The notes below the pieces were generated by a model. That model ran no database searches, was not told the DNA's origin, and saw only the letters and a program-made list of their open reading frames with translations. Both the position numbers and the translations under genes were made by a program. A stretch of 64,000 nt of DNA, from contig NZ_MDEE01000023.1 of assembly GCF_002939865.1 (NCBI RefSeq), forward strand, positions 1-64,000, read 5' to 3'. Positions 38,587-47,863 of this stretch are shown here, piece by piece (within the stretch, counting starts at the first letter, position 1; every line of letters begins with the position of its first letter). Source of the DNA: Xanthomonas dyei. Its GTDB lineage: Bacteria > Pseudomonadota > Gammaproteobacteria > Xanthomonadales > Xanthomonadaceae.

Positions 38587-39175
38587 CCGCGCTGCTCCGC
38601 AGGGTGTGCTCGACCTCGGCAACAAAGGCCTGGCAGCTGGCAAGCACCGCTGCATCGCGCAAATAATCCATATGACCGCAGGCCGGCGTCAGCTCAACCG
38701 TAGCATCGAACAACGCGCGTGAGATCCAGTCGCCCTGCCCTTGCACCACCCGCAAGTCACCGAATGTCGCAGGCGTGCGACAAACCGGGCCGTATGCAAA
38801 CACGGCCAGCCGCGCGCGTAGCGCCTGCGGCAACTGCAGTGCTGTCAGCAACTGCAGCCCGCAACTGCCGGCCAGCAGTACCGTCATCGGCGCCTGCTGC
38901 AACAGTGCACCGACCCGCACGCGCTCGGCCTCTGCAACGCGACCGGCACGCGCCTGCAGATAGTGGCGCGCGTTGGACAGACTCGCACGCCATAGCGGCG
39001 TGCGCCGGTGCGGGGCACTGTCCGGCCAGTACGGGTAATTGCACGCGATCAATCGTCGGCGCGCGCCTTGCAGCGCGTGCAGAAATTCGTGTTGTTCTGC
39101 ACTCAAGGCGCAACGTGTCGGGTCGCTTTGCCCGGTCAGGAAGGCGATCTGCAGCAGCGCGGCGTCACTGCGCAC
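38576..39175 (-). CDS. Alpha/beta-hydrolase-like protein of the gumO operon
   Basis: 199 residues if the GTG at 39175 is used, overlapping the GT2 gene by 11 nt; the upstream part of the open frame is Cys-rich shadow. TVLLAGSCGLQLL looks like a nucleophile elbow (variant A-G-S-C-G) and ACGHMDYL near the C-terminus could supply the catalytic His. YGPVCRTP and VVQGQGDWISR fit the strand before the acid residue. Assignment to the hydrolase fold is by pattern only; it might be a thioesterase or lipase acting on the operon product. Confidence 0.6.
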   Translation of the reverse strand: MRSDAALLQIAFLTGQSDPTRCALSAEQHEFLHALQGARRRLIACNYPYWPDSAPHRRTPLWRASLSNARHYLQARAGRVAEAERVRVGALLQQAPMTVLLAGSCGLQLLTALQLPQALRARLAVFAYGPVCRTPATFGDLRVVQGQGDWISRALFDATVELTPACGHMDYLRDAAVLASCQAFVAEVEHTLRSSADAD

Positions 39176-40319
39176 GAAAGCACCCGTTCGACAACACGCG
39201 GTACCGGCGGGTGCGCCAGCGAATGGTGCGCACCAACGCGGCATGCAGCAGATGCAGCGGTTGCAGACACTCGGCGCACAGCGACAACAGCGGGCGATGC
39301 CGCAGTGCACCGGTCGCGCGCCATTGCACGGCGCACAACAGCAACGCACGTAGCACCACCGTGGCAACAACACCTGCCAGCACCCACCACGAAGGCCAGA
39401 GGCAGGCGCCGATCGATATTGCAACCAGCAAGAGCGGCGGCAAGCCCTGCAAGAGACCGATGGCACTGCGCGTGCGCACACGTTGTTGCCCAAGCAGGAT
39501 CAAGGCGAACAACATCCAGCGATGCATCTGCCGCGCGTAGCTGTGCAGATCCGGCATTGCAGTGCGCATCGCCACTGGCGCCGTGGATTGCCACAGGCGC
39601 CCGCCGCGTTCGCGCACCAGCGTGGCAACCGCCAGATCGTCGGTCAGTTGCTCCAGCAATGTGGCAAAGCCGCCCCAGGCACGCAGTTGCGCCGTGCGCG
39701 CGGCGTAGCACATGCCGTTGATGGTCAGCGGCGCGGCGAACGGCAGCCAGCCAAGATAGGTGAGCGCGGCATTGTTGTTGACGAACTGCGACAGCAGGCG
39801 GCCGGCCAAGGTGTCGCTGTCGCAGTAGTACGGCAATGCGGTCACCACGTCGGCATGGCTCAGATCCTGCAACAGCTGCACCAGGGCGGCTTCGCTCAGC
39901 TGCGCATCGTCGTCCAGGATCAGGCAGATCGGCGCCTGCACCTGGGCAAGCACGTATTCGAGTTTCCACGCCTTGGGATTGATGCTGGCCGGCTCTGCGG
40001 GCACCAGCATCCGTGTGATACGCACCTGCGGATATTCCACGACCAATGCATCTGCGACCGAATTCCCCGCCGCATCGTCCGCGTCCAGCAGCCACCAGAA
40101 ATGCGCATGCGGCAGCGCCTGCAGATTGGCCGCCAGTACGCTGTGCAAATGCGCATCACCGCCAAGGATCGGCTGCAGGATTGCCACCTCGGCCTGGGTA
40201 GCGGCAAGCCCGCGTGCTGGCCGTGCGTGCGCGTCACGCATGACCCACAGCGCCGCGCCCGCCTTCACCACCAGCAGGCTCAGATACAGCGCGGCCAAGG
40301 CGAGCACGGCTACACCCAT
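39165..40319 (-). CDS. GT2 family glycosyltransferase, ceramide glucosyltransferase-like
   Basis: 384 residues. An N-terminal membrane anchor (residues 2-25) is followed by a GT-A domain with ILDDDAQ (D1/DxD) and the processive-type QMHRW motif, then two to three C-terminal membrane helices. This layout is that of ceramide glucosyltransferase/HpnI-like enzymes that add a sugar to a membrane lipid from the cytoplasmic face. It overlaps the epimerase gene by 10 nt. Confidence 0.85.
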   Translation of the reverse strand: MGVAVLALAALYLSLLVVKAGAALWVMRDAHARPARGLAATQAEVAILQPILGGDAHLHSVLAANLQALPHAHFWWLLDADDAAGNSVADALVVEYPQVRITRMLVPAEPASINPKAWKLEYVLAQVQAPICLILDDDAQLSEAALVQLLQDLSHADVVTALPYYCDSDTLAGRLLSQFVNNNAALTYLGWLPFAAPLTINGMCYAARTAQLRAWGGFATLLEQLTDDLAVATLVRERGGRLWQSTAPVAMRTAMPDLHSYARQMHRWMLFALILLGQQRVRTRSAIGLLQGLPPLLLVAISIGACLWPSWWVLAGVVATVVLRALLLCAVQWRATGALRHRPLLSLCAECLQPLHLLHAALVRTIRWRTRRYRVLSNGCFRAQ

Positions 40320-41269
40320 TGCGCCGCCTGCCAGCGCACGAAGGCCTCGATGCCGTCTTCCACGCCCACGCTGGGCGCCCCAAGATCGGCAAGCGTGCGT
40401 TGCGGATTGAAGGTCTTGGAGTAGGCAAACGCACCGACGCCAAACCGCGTGATCGGCGGCTCGCTGCGTAACCGCAGCACGCGATAAAGACCTTCCACCA
40501 CGCTGGCCATGCGCAGCGCGGTGCCGATGCGCACTTCGCGTTGCGGCAACGGCAGTTGCAGGCGCGTCAGCACATCCAGCACCGTTTGCTGCAGATCCAC
40601 CGGCTGCGCGTTGGTGAGGTTGTAAGCGCGCTGCAGTTGCGGTGCAGTGGCCGCGCGGTAGAGGTAGTCGCAGAGCGTGTCGATATAGATCAGATCGCCG
40701 ATCACCGGCTGGGTCTGGCCGACAAAGCGCGGCAACGCGCCCTTGCGCGCAGCGGCGATCACACGCGGGAACAACACCGTGTCGCCCGGCCCGAATACCG
40801 CGCGCGGGCGCAACACCGATGTCTGACCCGGATAGCGCTCCAGCAAGGTTTCGCCGAGGTATTTGGTGTGGGCGTAGGTGTTGACGAAGTGCGGGCCGAT
40901 GGGGCTGTCTTCATCCAGATCGTATTGATGCGCCTCGCGGTAAAACACCGAGCTGGAGGAAACGTACAGCAACCGTGGGCAGCCGTTGCGCATGCAGAAA
41001 TCGATGACATTGGCGGTGGCCTGCACGTTGTGCAGTTGGAACTGCGCGCGACTCCCCCACGGGGATGCCAGTGCCGCCGCGTGGATCACCACATCCGGCC
41101 GCCAGTCCAGCGAAAACGGTTGGCTCAGATCGATGCGGTGATAGTTGGGTAATTCGCTGGCACGACGCCCGATGCCGTGAATCTCCACACCGGCTTGCCC
41201 CTGGAAACGGCGCAGGAACGCGCCGCCGACAAAACCGGATGCGCCGGTCACGAGAATGCGCAGGCTCAT
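40310..41269 (-). CDS. NAD(P)-dependent extended SDR (epimerase/3-beta-HSD type)
   Basis: 319 residues from the ATG at 41269, which overlaps the gumP stop (ATGA); a GTG two codons earlier is less likely. Nucleotide motif VTGASGFVGGAFL and active-site YAHTK (YxxxK) are present. The family includes nucleotide-sugar epimerases, but also the OleD/3-beta-hydroxysteroid type reductases that act on beta-keto lipids. Position after a ketoacyl synthase gene makes beta-keto reduction a real option. Confidence 0.87.
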   Translation of the reverse strand: MSLRILVTGASGFVGGAFLRRFQGQAGVEIHGIGRRASELPNYHRIDLSQPFSLDWRPDVVIHAAALASPWGSRAQFQLHNVQATANVIDFCMRNGCPRLLYVSSSSVFYREAHQYDLDEDSPIGPHFVNTYAHTKYLGETLLERYPGQTSVLRPRAVFGPGDTVLFPRVIAAARKGALPRFVGQTQPVIGDLIYIDTLCDYLYRAATAPQLQRAYNLTNAQPVDLQQTVLDVLTRLQLPLPQREVRIGTALRMASVVEGLYRVLRLRSEPPITRFGVGAFAYSKTFNPQRTLADLGAPSVGVEDGIEAFVRWQAAQWV

Positions 41270-42114
41270 CGCCACTCCGGTTGGTAACGGTCAAGACTGG
41301 GTTGGCAATGCGAGGGCAGGATCGCCAGCTCCGGATGCGCCTGCGACAACCCATGCAACTGCTGCACGGTGCGCCGGAACGCGCTCCAGTCGTGCATCAG
41401 CAAACGGGTGGGCCACGCCGGCCACTGCAACGTTGCCCAGGTGGCCGACGACCACACCGCATCTGCGCAGAGCAGCACCTCGCGGTCATGCTGGTCGCGT
41501 AGCCACAGGCCCATTTGTCCGGGTACGTGGCCGGGCAACGGCACGGCAAGCACGCTGCCGTCTTCGAACAGATCGTATGCGGTGCCCAGGCCCTTCCAGA
41601 CGCCACTCAGCTCGCGCTGCGGCGCCTGCTCGGCAAACTGCAGGCGTTGATCGAAATCTTCCGGCAGTAGCTGCGGCAGCAAGGCACGGCGCAATCCCCC
41701 CAGGCGCGAACAACTGCGCAGTTGCTGGTAGTCCGCACGCAGACAGAGGAAGCGTGCGTTTGGCAGATCGCGTAAACCGCCCACGTGGTCGGCGTGGAAA
41801 TGCGAAATCAGGCACCAGGCAATATCGTCCAACTGCACGTCGCGACGTGCCAGCTGCGCGCGCAGGGTTTCGTGCGTGGGCAGGGTCACCGGGGTGGTCC
41901 AGCGGTACAGGCGCTCCGGCCAGGGATCGGTGGCCTGGAAAAAATGCGTGGCGTAGCCGGTGTCGTAGAGCATCGCCCCGCGCTGCGGGTGCCGGATCAA
42001 CACGCTCAATGCGGGAAATTCCACCGCATGCCAATGGCCGTCTGCACGCACCATGCGCTCGCAATGCCGGCAGTGGCCGACGCGCAACAGCTCGAGAGAA
42101 ACGCGCACGCGCAT
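41266..42114 (-). CDS. gumP: GumP, metallo-beta-lactamase fold hydrolase
   Basis: 282 residues. The metal site SHFHADHVGGL (HxHxDH) and later VPLPGHVPGQMGLW and LCADAVW give the ligands of a lactonase/glyoxalase II-like enzyme. No signal peptide. Named as part of the gum region by position, but no step in xanthan synthesis needs it. Its TGATG junction with gumO and overlap with the SDR gene tie it to the downstream operon. Substrate unknown; a lactone or thioester is plausible. Confidence 0.87.
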   Translation of the reverse strand: MRVRVSLELLRVGHCRHCERMVRADGHWHAVEFPALSVLIRHPQRGAMLYDTGYATHFFQATDPWPERLYRWTTPVTLPTHETLRAQLARRDVQLDDIAWCLISHFHADHVGGLRDLPNARFLCLRADYQQLRSCSRLGGLRRALLPQLLPEDFDQRLQFAEQAPQRELSGVWKGLGTAYDLFEDGSVLAVPLPGHVPGQMGLWLRDQHDREVLLCADAVWSSATWATLQWPAWPTRLLMHDWSAFRRTVQQLHGLSQAHPELAILPSHCQPSLDRYQPEWR

Positions 42115-43145
42115 CAGTAGCGCAACACCATGCCGCCGATCGCCAGACCGGCGCCGGTGCCGAGTAGCGCAAACACTTCGCCGCGCTGCAGTTGCCCATC
42201 GACGCAGGCGTGATGCAAGGCATGCGGGAGCGAAGCGGCTACCTGGTTGCCGGTGGCGTGCAGGATGCGCACGACCTGATCGCTGCGTAGCCCCAGCGCG
42301 CGCACCACGTGATCCAGGCCGCCACCGGAGGCCTGATGCGGTACCAGATAGCGCAGTTGCGCCGCGGTGATGCCGGCATCGTGCAGCAACTGTTCCCAGA
42401 ACGCCGGCAGCTGCCGCGCGGCAAAGCGGTAGGCGCTGCGCCCATCCATCCAGAATGCGCGCGATGCGTCGACTGCACTGTCCTGCTCATGCGCTGCGCG
42501 GGTTCCGCCGCCGCGAATGCGGCAGACATCTGCGCCGCTGCCATAACTGGACAGGCGACTGGACAGTAAGGCCGAGCCATCATCGGCGCTGCTGCGCCCG
42601 ACCACCACGGCCGCGGCGCCATCGCCGAACAGACCGGCGGTGGCGGGTACTGCCTCGTCCAGGCCGGCCGATGCGACTTCGCTGGAAACGATCAGCACGC
42701 GTCGGTAGCGGCCCAGCGCCAGCGCATTGGCGGCCATGTCCAGCGCAACCACAAAGCTCAGGCAGGTTGCATTGACGTCGAAGGCAGGGATGCCGGAATC
42801 GCCCAGCCCCAGTGCGCGCTGGATCAGCACCGCCTGGCACGGAATGGGCTGCTCCATCACGCTGCAGGCAGAGATCAGGCAATCGATCTGGCTGCTGTCG
42901 ATGCCCGCGTTGGCCAGTGCCTGCTGTGCGGCGGCGGCCCCCATCGACGATGCAGTCTCGCCCTCGCCCACGTAATGGCGCGTGGCGACACCCAGGCGCG
43001 CAAAGGTGGTGCCGGCCGGCAACTGCCAGCGCGCGTCCAGCGCGTGCGAAGTGACTTCCCTGGCCGGGAGGTGGCGCCCGGTACCGAGGATGCGCAGCGG
43101 CAGTGCGTTCAACGCGGAGCTCTCAGTGAACAAGGCGCGCAGCAT
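42114..43145 (-). CDS. gumO: GumO, beta-ketoacyl-ACP synthase III-like enzyme
   Basis: 343 residues with the KAS III/thiolase fold. The triad is Cys in DVNATCLSF, His in LVPHQAS and Asn in HATGNQVAAS. It differs from housekeeping FabH by the motif surroundings (VPHQASGGG), which is typical of secondary-metabolism or OleA-like homologues. It heads a six-gene chain of overlapping genes; 211 bp without a gene separate it from gumN. Probably condenses an acyl-CoA/ACP with another acyl group to start a lipid product. Confidence 0.88.
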   Translation of the reverse strand: MLRALFTESSALNALPLRILGTGRHLPAREVTSHALDARWQLPAGTTFARLGVATRHYVGEGETASSMGAAAAQQALANAGIDSSQIDCLISACSVMEQPIPCQAVLIQRALGLGDSGIPAFDVNATCLSFVVALDMAANALALGRYRRVLIVSSEVASAGLDEAVPATAGLFGDGAAAVVVGRSSADDGSALLSSRLSSYGSGADVCRIRGGGTRAAHEQDSAVDASRAFWMDGRSAYRFAARQLPAFWEQLLHDAGITAAQLRYLVPHQASGGGLDHVVRALGLRSDQVVRILHATGNQVAASLPHALHHACVDGQLQRGEVFALLGTGAGLAIGGMVLRY

Positions 43146-43356
43146 ACCGTGGCTGGCTGGGCTGGCCTAACCCGAGGTGACAGCGATGAAGCAGCGGTGC
43201 GCACGAACGAACGATGACCGAAGCAGCGGTCGCGTAACTGCCGCCCGGCGGCGACTGACGAGCCGGTGCACTGCGACCAGCGCCACACGTCGCAATCCCT
43301 GCGCCCCCTCGCCCCGCCGGCAGCTCTACGACGAGCTCATGCGCGATGGCGGTCGC

Positions 43357-44370
43357 TCAAGGCGCTTCTACCTCGTACCCCAGCGCCTGCAATCGCGCCA
43401 GATAGCCGTCCGGCGCGGTCATGCGGCTGATCGGCAGCACCGCGAAGGTGCTGCGGTTGCGTTGCAGCGCGGTAGTGGCGATGCCGAGCCAATGTTCGCG
43501 CATGCGCCGCTCCAGATCGTCGATGCCGCGTTTTCTGGCGGCGCCGGAGCTGGCCATCGCGCTCATGCACGCCGCTTGCGGATCTTCGCGCGGCAATTGA
43601 CGCAAGGCCTCGATATCGCCCACCGACCAGGCGTTGGCACGCTCGACCATGGTCGGCAGATCGCGCTCCACCGTCACCAGGATGCTGCGAAAGCAGGCGG
43701 TGTCGTCCATGCCGCCGGCACGGAACTCCTTGAGCGCCTGACGCGGGTCCTTGATCTTGTAGTCCAGCGCGGTTGGGGTGGGCTTGATGCCTGCGCGCTT
43801 GGCCGCGCGCTCGACCACCGACCAGATCACCGGCGAACGGGCCAGGCCGGAGCGCTTAATCGCCGCCTGATACAACTCGCCGGCCGCCAGCATCGGGCGT
43901 TTGCGCTCCACGCCACGATCGCTGCCGATGTAGCGCGCCTTGGCCACACTCCACCGCGCATACAACTCGGCAGGCAACACATCGCGCAGTTCGCGGTCGT
44001 CTTCGTTCTTCATCGCCTTCATCGCCGATGGCAGCAAGGTCAGCTTGCCGAAGAAGCCCATGTCCGCATCGACCTGCACGGTTGGCGCCATCAGTACCTG
44101 CTGGGACTGGCCGATGATGGTTTCCACCTCGGCCGACTGCCATTGCAGGCGTTTCGGCAATGGCGACAAGGTGCCGAGGATCCACAACACGTGGTCGCCC
44201 TTGCTGACCTTCCACAAGCCAGGGCCGGGCTGCACGCCACGCACCACCATCGCCTCCAGGTCGACCACCGGCGGTGGCGCGGCCGCTGTTTGCGGCGCGG
44301 TCTCGCTGGCCGTCGCCAGCATCGATGCCAGCATCACGCCGGCGCCCCATAACGTTGGCCTGTATCGCAT
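43357..44370 (-). CDS. gumN: GumN, TraB/GumN family exported protein
   Basis: 337 residues from the ATG at 44370 with a signal peptide (GVMLASMLATASETA). After an Ala/Pro-rich spacer comes the TraB/GumN domain: WKVSKGDHVLWILGTLSPLPK, the usual GxLS/T turn, and ERNxxW-like helices to the end. The family is related to Tiki-type proteases. Not required for xanthan synthesis in published mutants of X. campestris, as I recall. 91 bp separate it from the cupin gene. Confidence 0.88.
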   Translation of the reverse strand: MRYRPTLWGAGVMLASMLATASETAPQTAAAPPPVVDLEAMVVRGVQPGPGLWKVSKGDHVLWILGTLSPLPKRLQWQSAEVETIIGQSQQVLMAPTVQVDADMGFFGKLTLLPSAMKAMKNEDDRELRDVLPAELYARWSVAKARYIGSDRGVERKRPMLAAGELYQAAIKRSGLARSPVIWSVVERAAKRAGIKPTPTALDYKIKDPRQALKEFRAGGMDDTACFRSILVTVERDLPTMVERANAWSVGDIEALRQLPREDPQAACMSAMASSGAARKRGIDDLERRMREHWLGIATTALQRNRSTFAVLPISRMTAPDGYLARLQALGYEVEAP

Positions 44371-44461
44371 CACATGTCGCCCCTGTTTGAGGCGGACAGT
44401 ACGCCAAGCCCGCTCGCGCCGCGTTAGGGAAGCGTTCGGCCGCACGCGGCGCCGCGATCGA

Positions 44462-44923
44462 TCAGCGTGGGGTGAGTGTTGCCAGGTGGGTGGCCAATGG
44501 CGAGGTGGCGTCGAGCAGCGCAAATCCCTCCCACACGAATCCCGGCGACACGGTGCAAGCGACCAGGGTGAACTCGCCCAGCGAACGTGCCGCCTGCCAC
44601 TGCCCTGCGGGAACCACCTGCATCGGTTCGCCACGGTCGGCGGCGTCCAGCATCAAGCGTTGCAGCTGCCCGCTGGCCTCGTCGTAAATCAGCAATTCCA
44701 GCGCATCGCCTTGTTGCCAGTGCCAGCTTTCCTCGGCATCGACACGATGCCAGGCGCTGCATTCGCCGGCAGCGAGCAAAAAACGGATCGCGGTCAGCGC
44801 AGGGCGGGACCGGCCGTTGTCGCTGATCTGACGCTCGGAGGCATACACGCGGCGGAAGTGCCCGCCTTCCGGATGCGGCGACAGGTCGAGCGAGCGGATC
44901 AGGGCGGCGGCGGTCGGATGCAT
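44462..44923 (-). CDS. Cupin_5 (DUF985) family protein
   Basis: 153 residues. The family signature is clear: LSPHPEGGHFRRVY at the start, then AIRFLLAAGECSAWHRVDAEESWHW and LVACTVSPGFVWEGFALLD at the end. These beta-barrel proteins resemble RmlC-type sugar epimerases and some bind metal through the His/Glu in the SAWHRVDAEE turn. It sits between gumM and gumN on the same strand but is not one of the lettered gum genes. Function unknown. Confidence 0.88.
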   Translation of the reverse strand: MHPTAAALIRSLDLSPHPEGGHFRRVYASERQISDNGRSRPALTAIRFLLAAGECSAWHRVDAEESWHWQQGDALELLIYDEASGQLQRLMLDAADRGEPMQVVPAGQWQAARSLGEFTLVACTVSPGFVWEGFALLDATSPLATHLATLTPR

Positions 44924-44958
44924 GCGTGCATGCTAAGCCCAGACGCCGCCGCCATGCA

Positions 44959-45753
44959 TCAGGGCAGGTGCTTGCCCGCGCGCAGACAGGTACGGAAGAA
45001 CACCAGCAGGTCCCAGCTGTAGCGCTTGAGCAGACGGCGCGGCTCGTTGAGCAGGCGATACATCCATTCCAGATGCAGCCGGCGCACCCAGTCCGGCGCG
45101 CGCTTGGCGGTGCCGGACAAAAAGTCGAGCAGCGCACCGACGCCGAACACCAGCGGCACGCGCAGCGCCTGGCTGTGATCAAGAATCCAGCGTTCCTGCA
45201 ACGGGTTGCCGAACGCCACCAGCAGTACATCGGCGCCGGAGCGGTTGATGCGCTCGGCAAGGCCTTCGCCCGCGGCGGCAAATTCGCCGTAGCCGTCGCA
45301 CATACCGACTACCTGCTGCCCCAACGTGCCGGTCAAGGTGGCGGCAGCGGTCTTGCCCACACCGGGCCGCCCGCCAAGCAGGAAGAACTTGAGCGGCTGC
45401 GCTGCCTGGCGGCACAGATACGGAATCAGATCGGTGCCATTGAGGTTGCCGGCGAAGCGGCGGCCATGAATCAGTCGCGCCGCCAGGTCCATCCCGATGC
45501 CATCGTTGACGATCCGCACGCTGGGTTCGCGCATGCGCATCCGTAGCGCCTGGCACTGCACCACAAAATTGGTGTTGGCGAAGAACACCCGGCGTGGCTG
45601 TTGGGCGGCCAATGCGTGGAACAGATCCAGCGCGAATGCTTCCTGGGTGGTGGACAACACCGGAAACCCACCCAGCGGAATCACCACACCTGGCGGTGTG
45701 TCGACGGCGGCGACGGTCGTTGTTTCGCTGTCCACACGCTGGCCCTGCATCAT
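44959..45753 (-). CDS. gumM: GumM, beta-1,4-glucosyltransferase (GT26)
   Basis: 264 residues of the WecG/TagA/CpsF family. Motifs include VFFANTNFVVQCQA, VNDGIGMDLAAR and LLVAFGNPLQERWI. It adds the second glucose to glucosyl-pyrophosphoryl-polyprenol, making the cellobiose unit of the xanthan backbone on the cytoplasmic face. A C-terminal amphipathic/basic region (RRLLKRYSWDLL) probably holds it to the membrane. Starts 4 bp after gumL. Confidence 0.96.
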   Translation of the reverse strand: MMQGQRVDSETTTVAAVDTPPGVVIPLGGFPVLSTTQEAFALDLFHALAAQQPRRVFFANTNFVVQCQALRMRMREPSVRIVNDGIGMDLAARLIHGRRFAGNLNGTDLIPYLCRQAAQPLKFFLLGGRPGVGKTAAATLTGTLGQQVVGMCDGYGEFAAAGEGLAERINRSGADVLLVAFGNPLQERWILDHSQALRVPLVFGVGALLDFLSGTAKRAPDWVRRLHLEWMYRLLNEPRRLLKRYSWDLLVFFRTCLRAGKHLP

Positions 45754-45757
45754 CGAA

Positions 45758-46552
45758 TCACCAAAGGTCGTAGGGGAATGCAGCCAGCAAGCCGGCCTGC
45801 AGTGTTTCCAGATCGAACGCGCCGTTGCCGCCCAGCGTCAGACACTCTTCGATGTTGTTGCCCGAGTGCCACTGCGTGCGTCCGGTGCCGTAGTAGTAAT
45901 CGTCGTATTTGAAGCGGTCTTCGCCGTTGCCCCAGTCCAGATACACCGCCGGAATGCCATAGGCTTCGGCAAGAATCAGGCCGTGCAGCGAGCTGCTCAC
46001 CACCAGCTCGGCACCCAGCAGCTGGCTCATGAAGGTTGCCGGCTTGACGTTGGGAAACACCAGGTAATCTGTGTACGCGCTGTACTTTTCCACCGGTTCG
46101 TTAAAGTGCGGCACGATGGCGAACGGACGCTTTTCGACCGTGCCCAGTGCCTCGGCAGGGAAAAACATCGGCGTCAGCAGACCTGGGTCGCCATAGACTT
46201 CCGGCACTGCGATGCCACGGTCCAGCAGAAATTGACGGGTCTTGGGCCCACGCACCGCCCGCACATCGAGCGTGCCAAAGGTGTTGCGCTCGGCTGGAAT
46301 CTTGCCATTGATGCCGCTGCCCCAGACGGTGTCGCCATCTTTGGCGAAGTGCAGCACCGAGCCGATCGCGATCAGCTTCTTGCTGAGATCGCGTTTCTCG
46401 ATCAGGGTCTTGTCCTGCAGCGAAAGCACACAGGACACGATCACCTTGGACAGATGATCCCCCATGTTGACGCCAGCGTTCTTCGGCTGCCACCAGAACA
46501 ATGCGCGACGTTCTGCGTGTTCTATCCACTTCTGCAGCAAAGCGTTGGCCAT
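45758..46552 (-). CDS. gumL: GumL, ketal pyruvate transferase
   Basis: 264 residues of the polysaccharide pyruvyl transferase family, with NMGDHLSKVIV near the N-terminus, GSVLHFAKDGDTVWGSG, and VSSSLHGLILAEAYGIP, the conserved SxHGxI motif. It transfers pyruvate from phosphoenolpyruvate onto the terminal mannose, which sets xanthan viscosity. AGGAG lies about 10 nt ahead of the ATG. 41 bp separate it from gumK. Confidence 0.96.
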   Translation of the reverse strand: MANALLQKWIEHAERRALFWWQPKNAGVNMGDHLSKVIVSCVLSLQDKTLIEKRDLSKKLIAIGSVLHFAKDGDTVWGSGINGKIPAERNTFGTLDVRAVRGPKTRQFLLDRGIAVPEVYGDPGLLTPMFFPAEALGTVEKRPFAIVPHFNEPVEKYSAYTDYLVFPNVKPATFMSQLLGAELVVSSSLHGLILAEAYGIPAVYLDWGNGEDRFKYDDYYYGTGRTQWHSGNNIEECLTLGGNGAFDLETLQAGLLAAFPYDLW

Positions 46553-46593
46553 AAAGAGGGGTCTCCTGTCTCAAACGTATGAGGTGCGCTGCA

Positions 46594-47799
46594 TCAATGC
46601 GAGAGCGCGGCCTCCGAGGAAGCACGCGCGGCTGCGCCGATGTGCTGCGGATACAAACGGGTTTCCGGATACGCGGCCGGATCCAGCACACGGTCGGTAG
46701 TGTCGGACCAGTTCAAACATTGGCGGTAACGTACATGCGGCGCGTCCAGCGCCTGCCCGATTGCAGCGACGATCGAATCGGCGTTGCCGGGCGTGTAACC
46801 AAAGCGCGACTGCCGATACGGCCCGACAACTGCATTCGGACACACCGCAGGCAAGCCGAAAAAGTCGTATTGCAACAGCTTCATCGAGCTATCGGCCAGA
46901 TACACCGGCACCTGCTCCGACGCATACGGCGCGATGCCGAACCGCGCGTGCTTGATGTAGCCGATCGTCTCGACGTGCTTCATTTCACCATAGACGACGA
47001 CGTTATCGCCATAGCCAGGGTGGCGGCCCATGCCCGACCCGATCACATGAAACGTGACCTGCGGAAACGCCTTGCTGGCAACGACGAAGAATTCCGGATC
47101 GAACAACATCGACCCTACCGCCACCGCATGGATTCCTTCGCCGTACGGCGATGGGTCGCCCAGCTGATCCAGGTTGTGATCCACGCCATGCCCGACGTGA
47201 TAGACGTTATCGCGGCTTGCGATCTCTTCGGCCATGGCCGGCGACACCAGCGCGATGACGTCCAGGGTGGGCGCAACCCGGTCGAACTCGCGTTCGATAT
47301 AGGAGGCGACGTTGATGGTGCTCAATCCATCAGAAGCGCGATACACCAGCTTTGCACTGGGATTGGTGCGCTTGGCCAGTTCGATAAAAGCCACGGCAAT
47401 GCCACTTTCGAACACGATGACATCCGCTTCGCGCATCCAGTCCAGCAGTTGCTTCGGCGGATGTGCGGCATACCAGCGGAACATCGCATCTTCGACAGAC
47501 TGCAGCCACGCCCGGCGCGTATTGAACGGATGCACCGTGGTGCGCCAGAGATAGCACTCCACGCCCTTGTGCGACACCACGGTATTGGCGGTGTCATCCA
47601 GCGGCAGCCGCATATCGCCCTTCATCCGCGACAGGCGGCTGTAACGCAGCGAAAAAAATCGCGTCGTCCCGCGCAGCGCAAGCTGATCGGTGATGAAGTG
47701 GATGTTGGCGCGGCGCGGCGTGCGGTAATCGTGTGCGGACAAGACCAGATAGCAAGGCCGGCGAATGCCGGAAGCAGCGGCGGCGGGTGTTTCGCTCAT
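46594..47799 (-). CDS. gumK: GumK, beta-1,2-glucuronosyltransferase (GT70)
   Basis: 401 residues, inverting GT-B enzyme that adds glucuronic acid to the inner mannose. Asp157, in YRASDG, is at the position reported as the catalytic base from the crystal structure. The donor domain shows [20 protein letters not shown] membrane-associated peripheral enzyme without TM segments. 64 bp separate it from gumJ; an internal promoter upstream of gumK has been reported in X. campestris. Confidence 0.97.
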   Translation of the reverse strand: MSETPAAAASGIRRPCYLVLSAHDYRTPRRANIHFITDQLALRGTTRFFSLRYSRLSRMKGDMRLPLDDTANTVVSHKGVECYLWRTTVHPFNTRRAWLQSVEDAMFRWYAAHPPKQLLDWMREADVIVFESGIAVAFIELAKRTNPSAKLVYRASDGLSTINVASYIEREFDRVAPTLDVIALVSPAMAEEIASRDNVYHVGHGVDHNLDQLGDPSPYGEGIHAVAVGSMLFDPEFFVVASKAFPQVTFHVIGSGMGRHPGYGDNVVVYGEMKHVETIGYIKHARFGIAPYASEQVPVYLADSSMKLLQYDFFGLPAVCPNAVVGPYRQSRFGYTPGNADSIVAAIGQALDAPHVRYRQCLNWSDTTDRVLDPAAYPETRLYPQHIGAAARASSEAALSH

Positions 47800-47863
47800 G
47801 GGCCGTGTCCTATGAATGAGTGGAAGAAAGAATGCCCGAATGCAGGCGAAGACGATGTCGATC

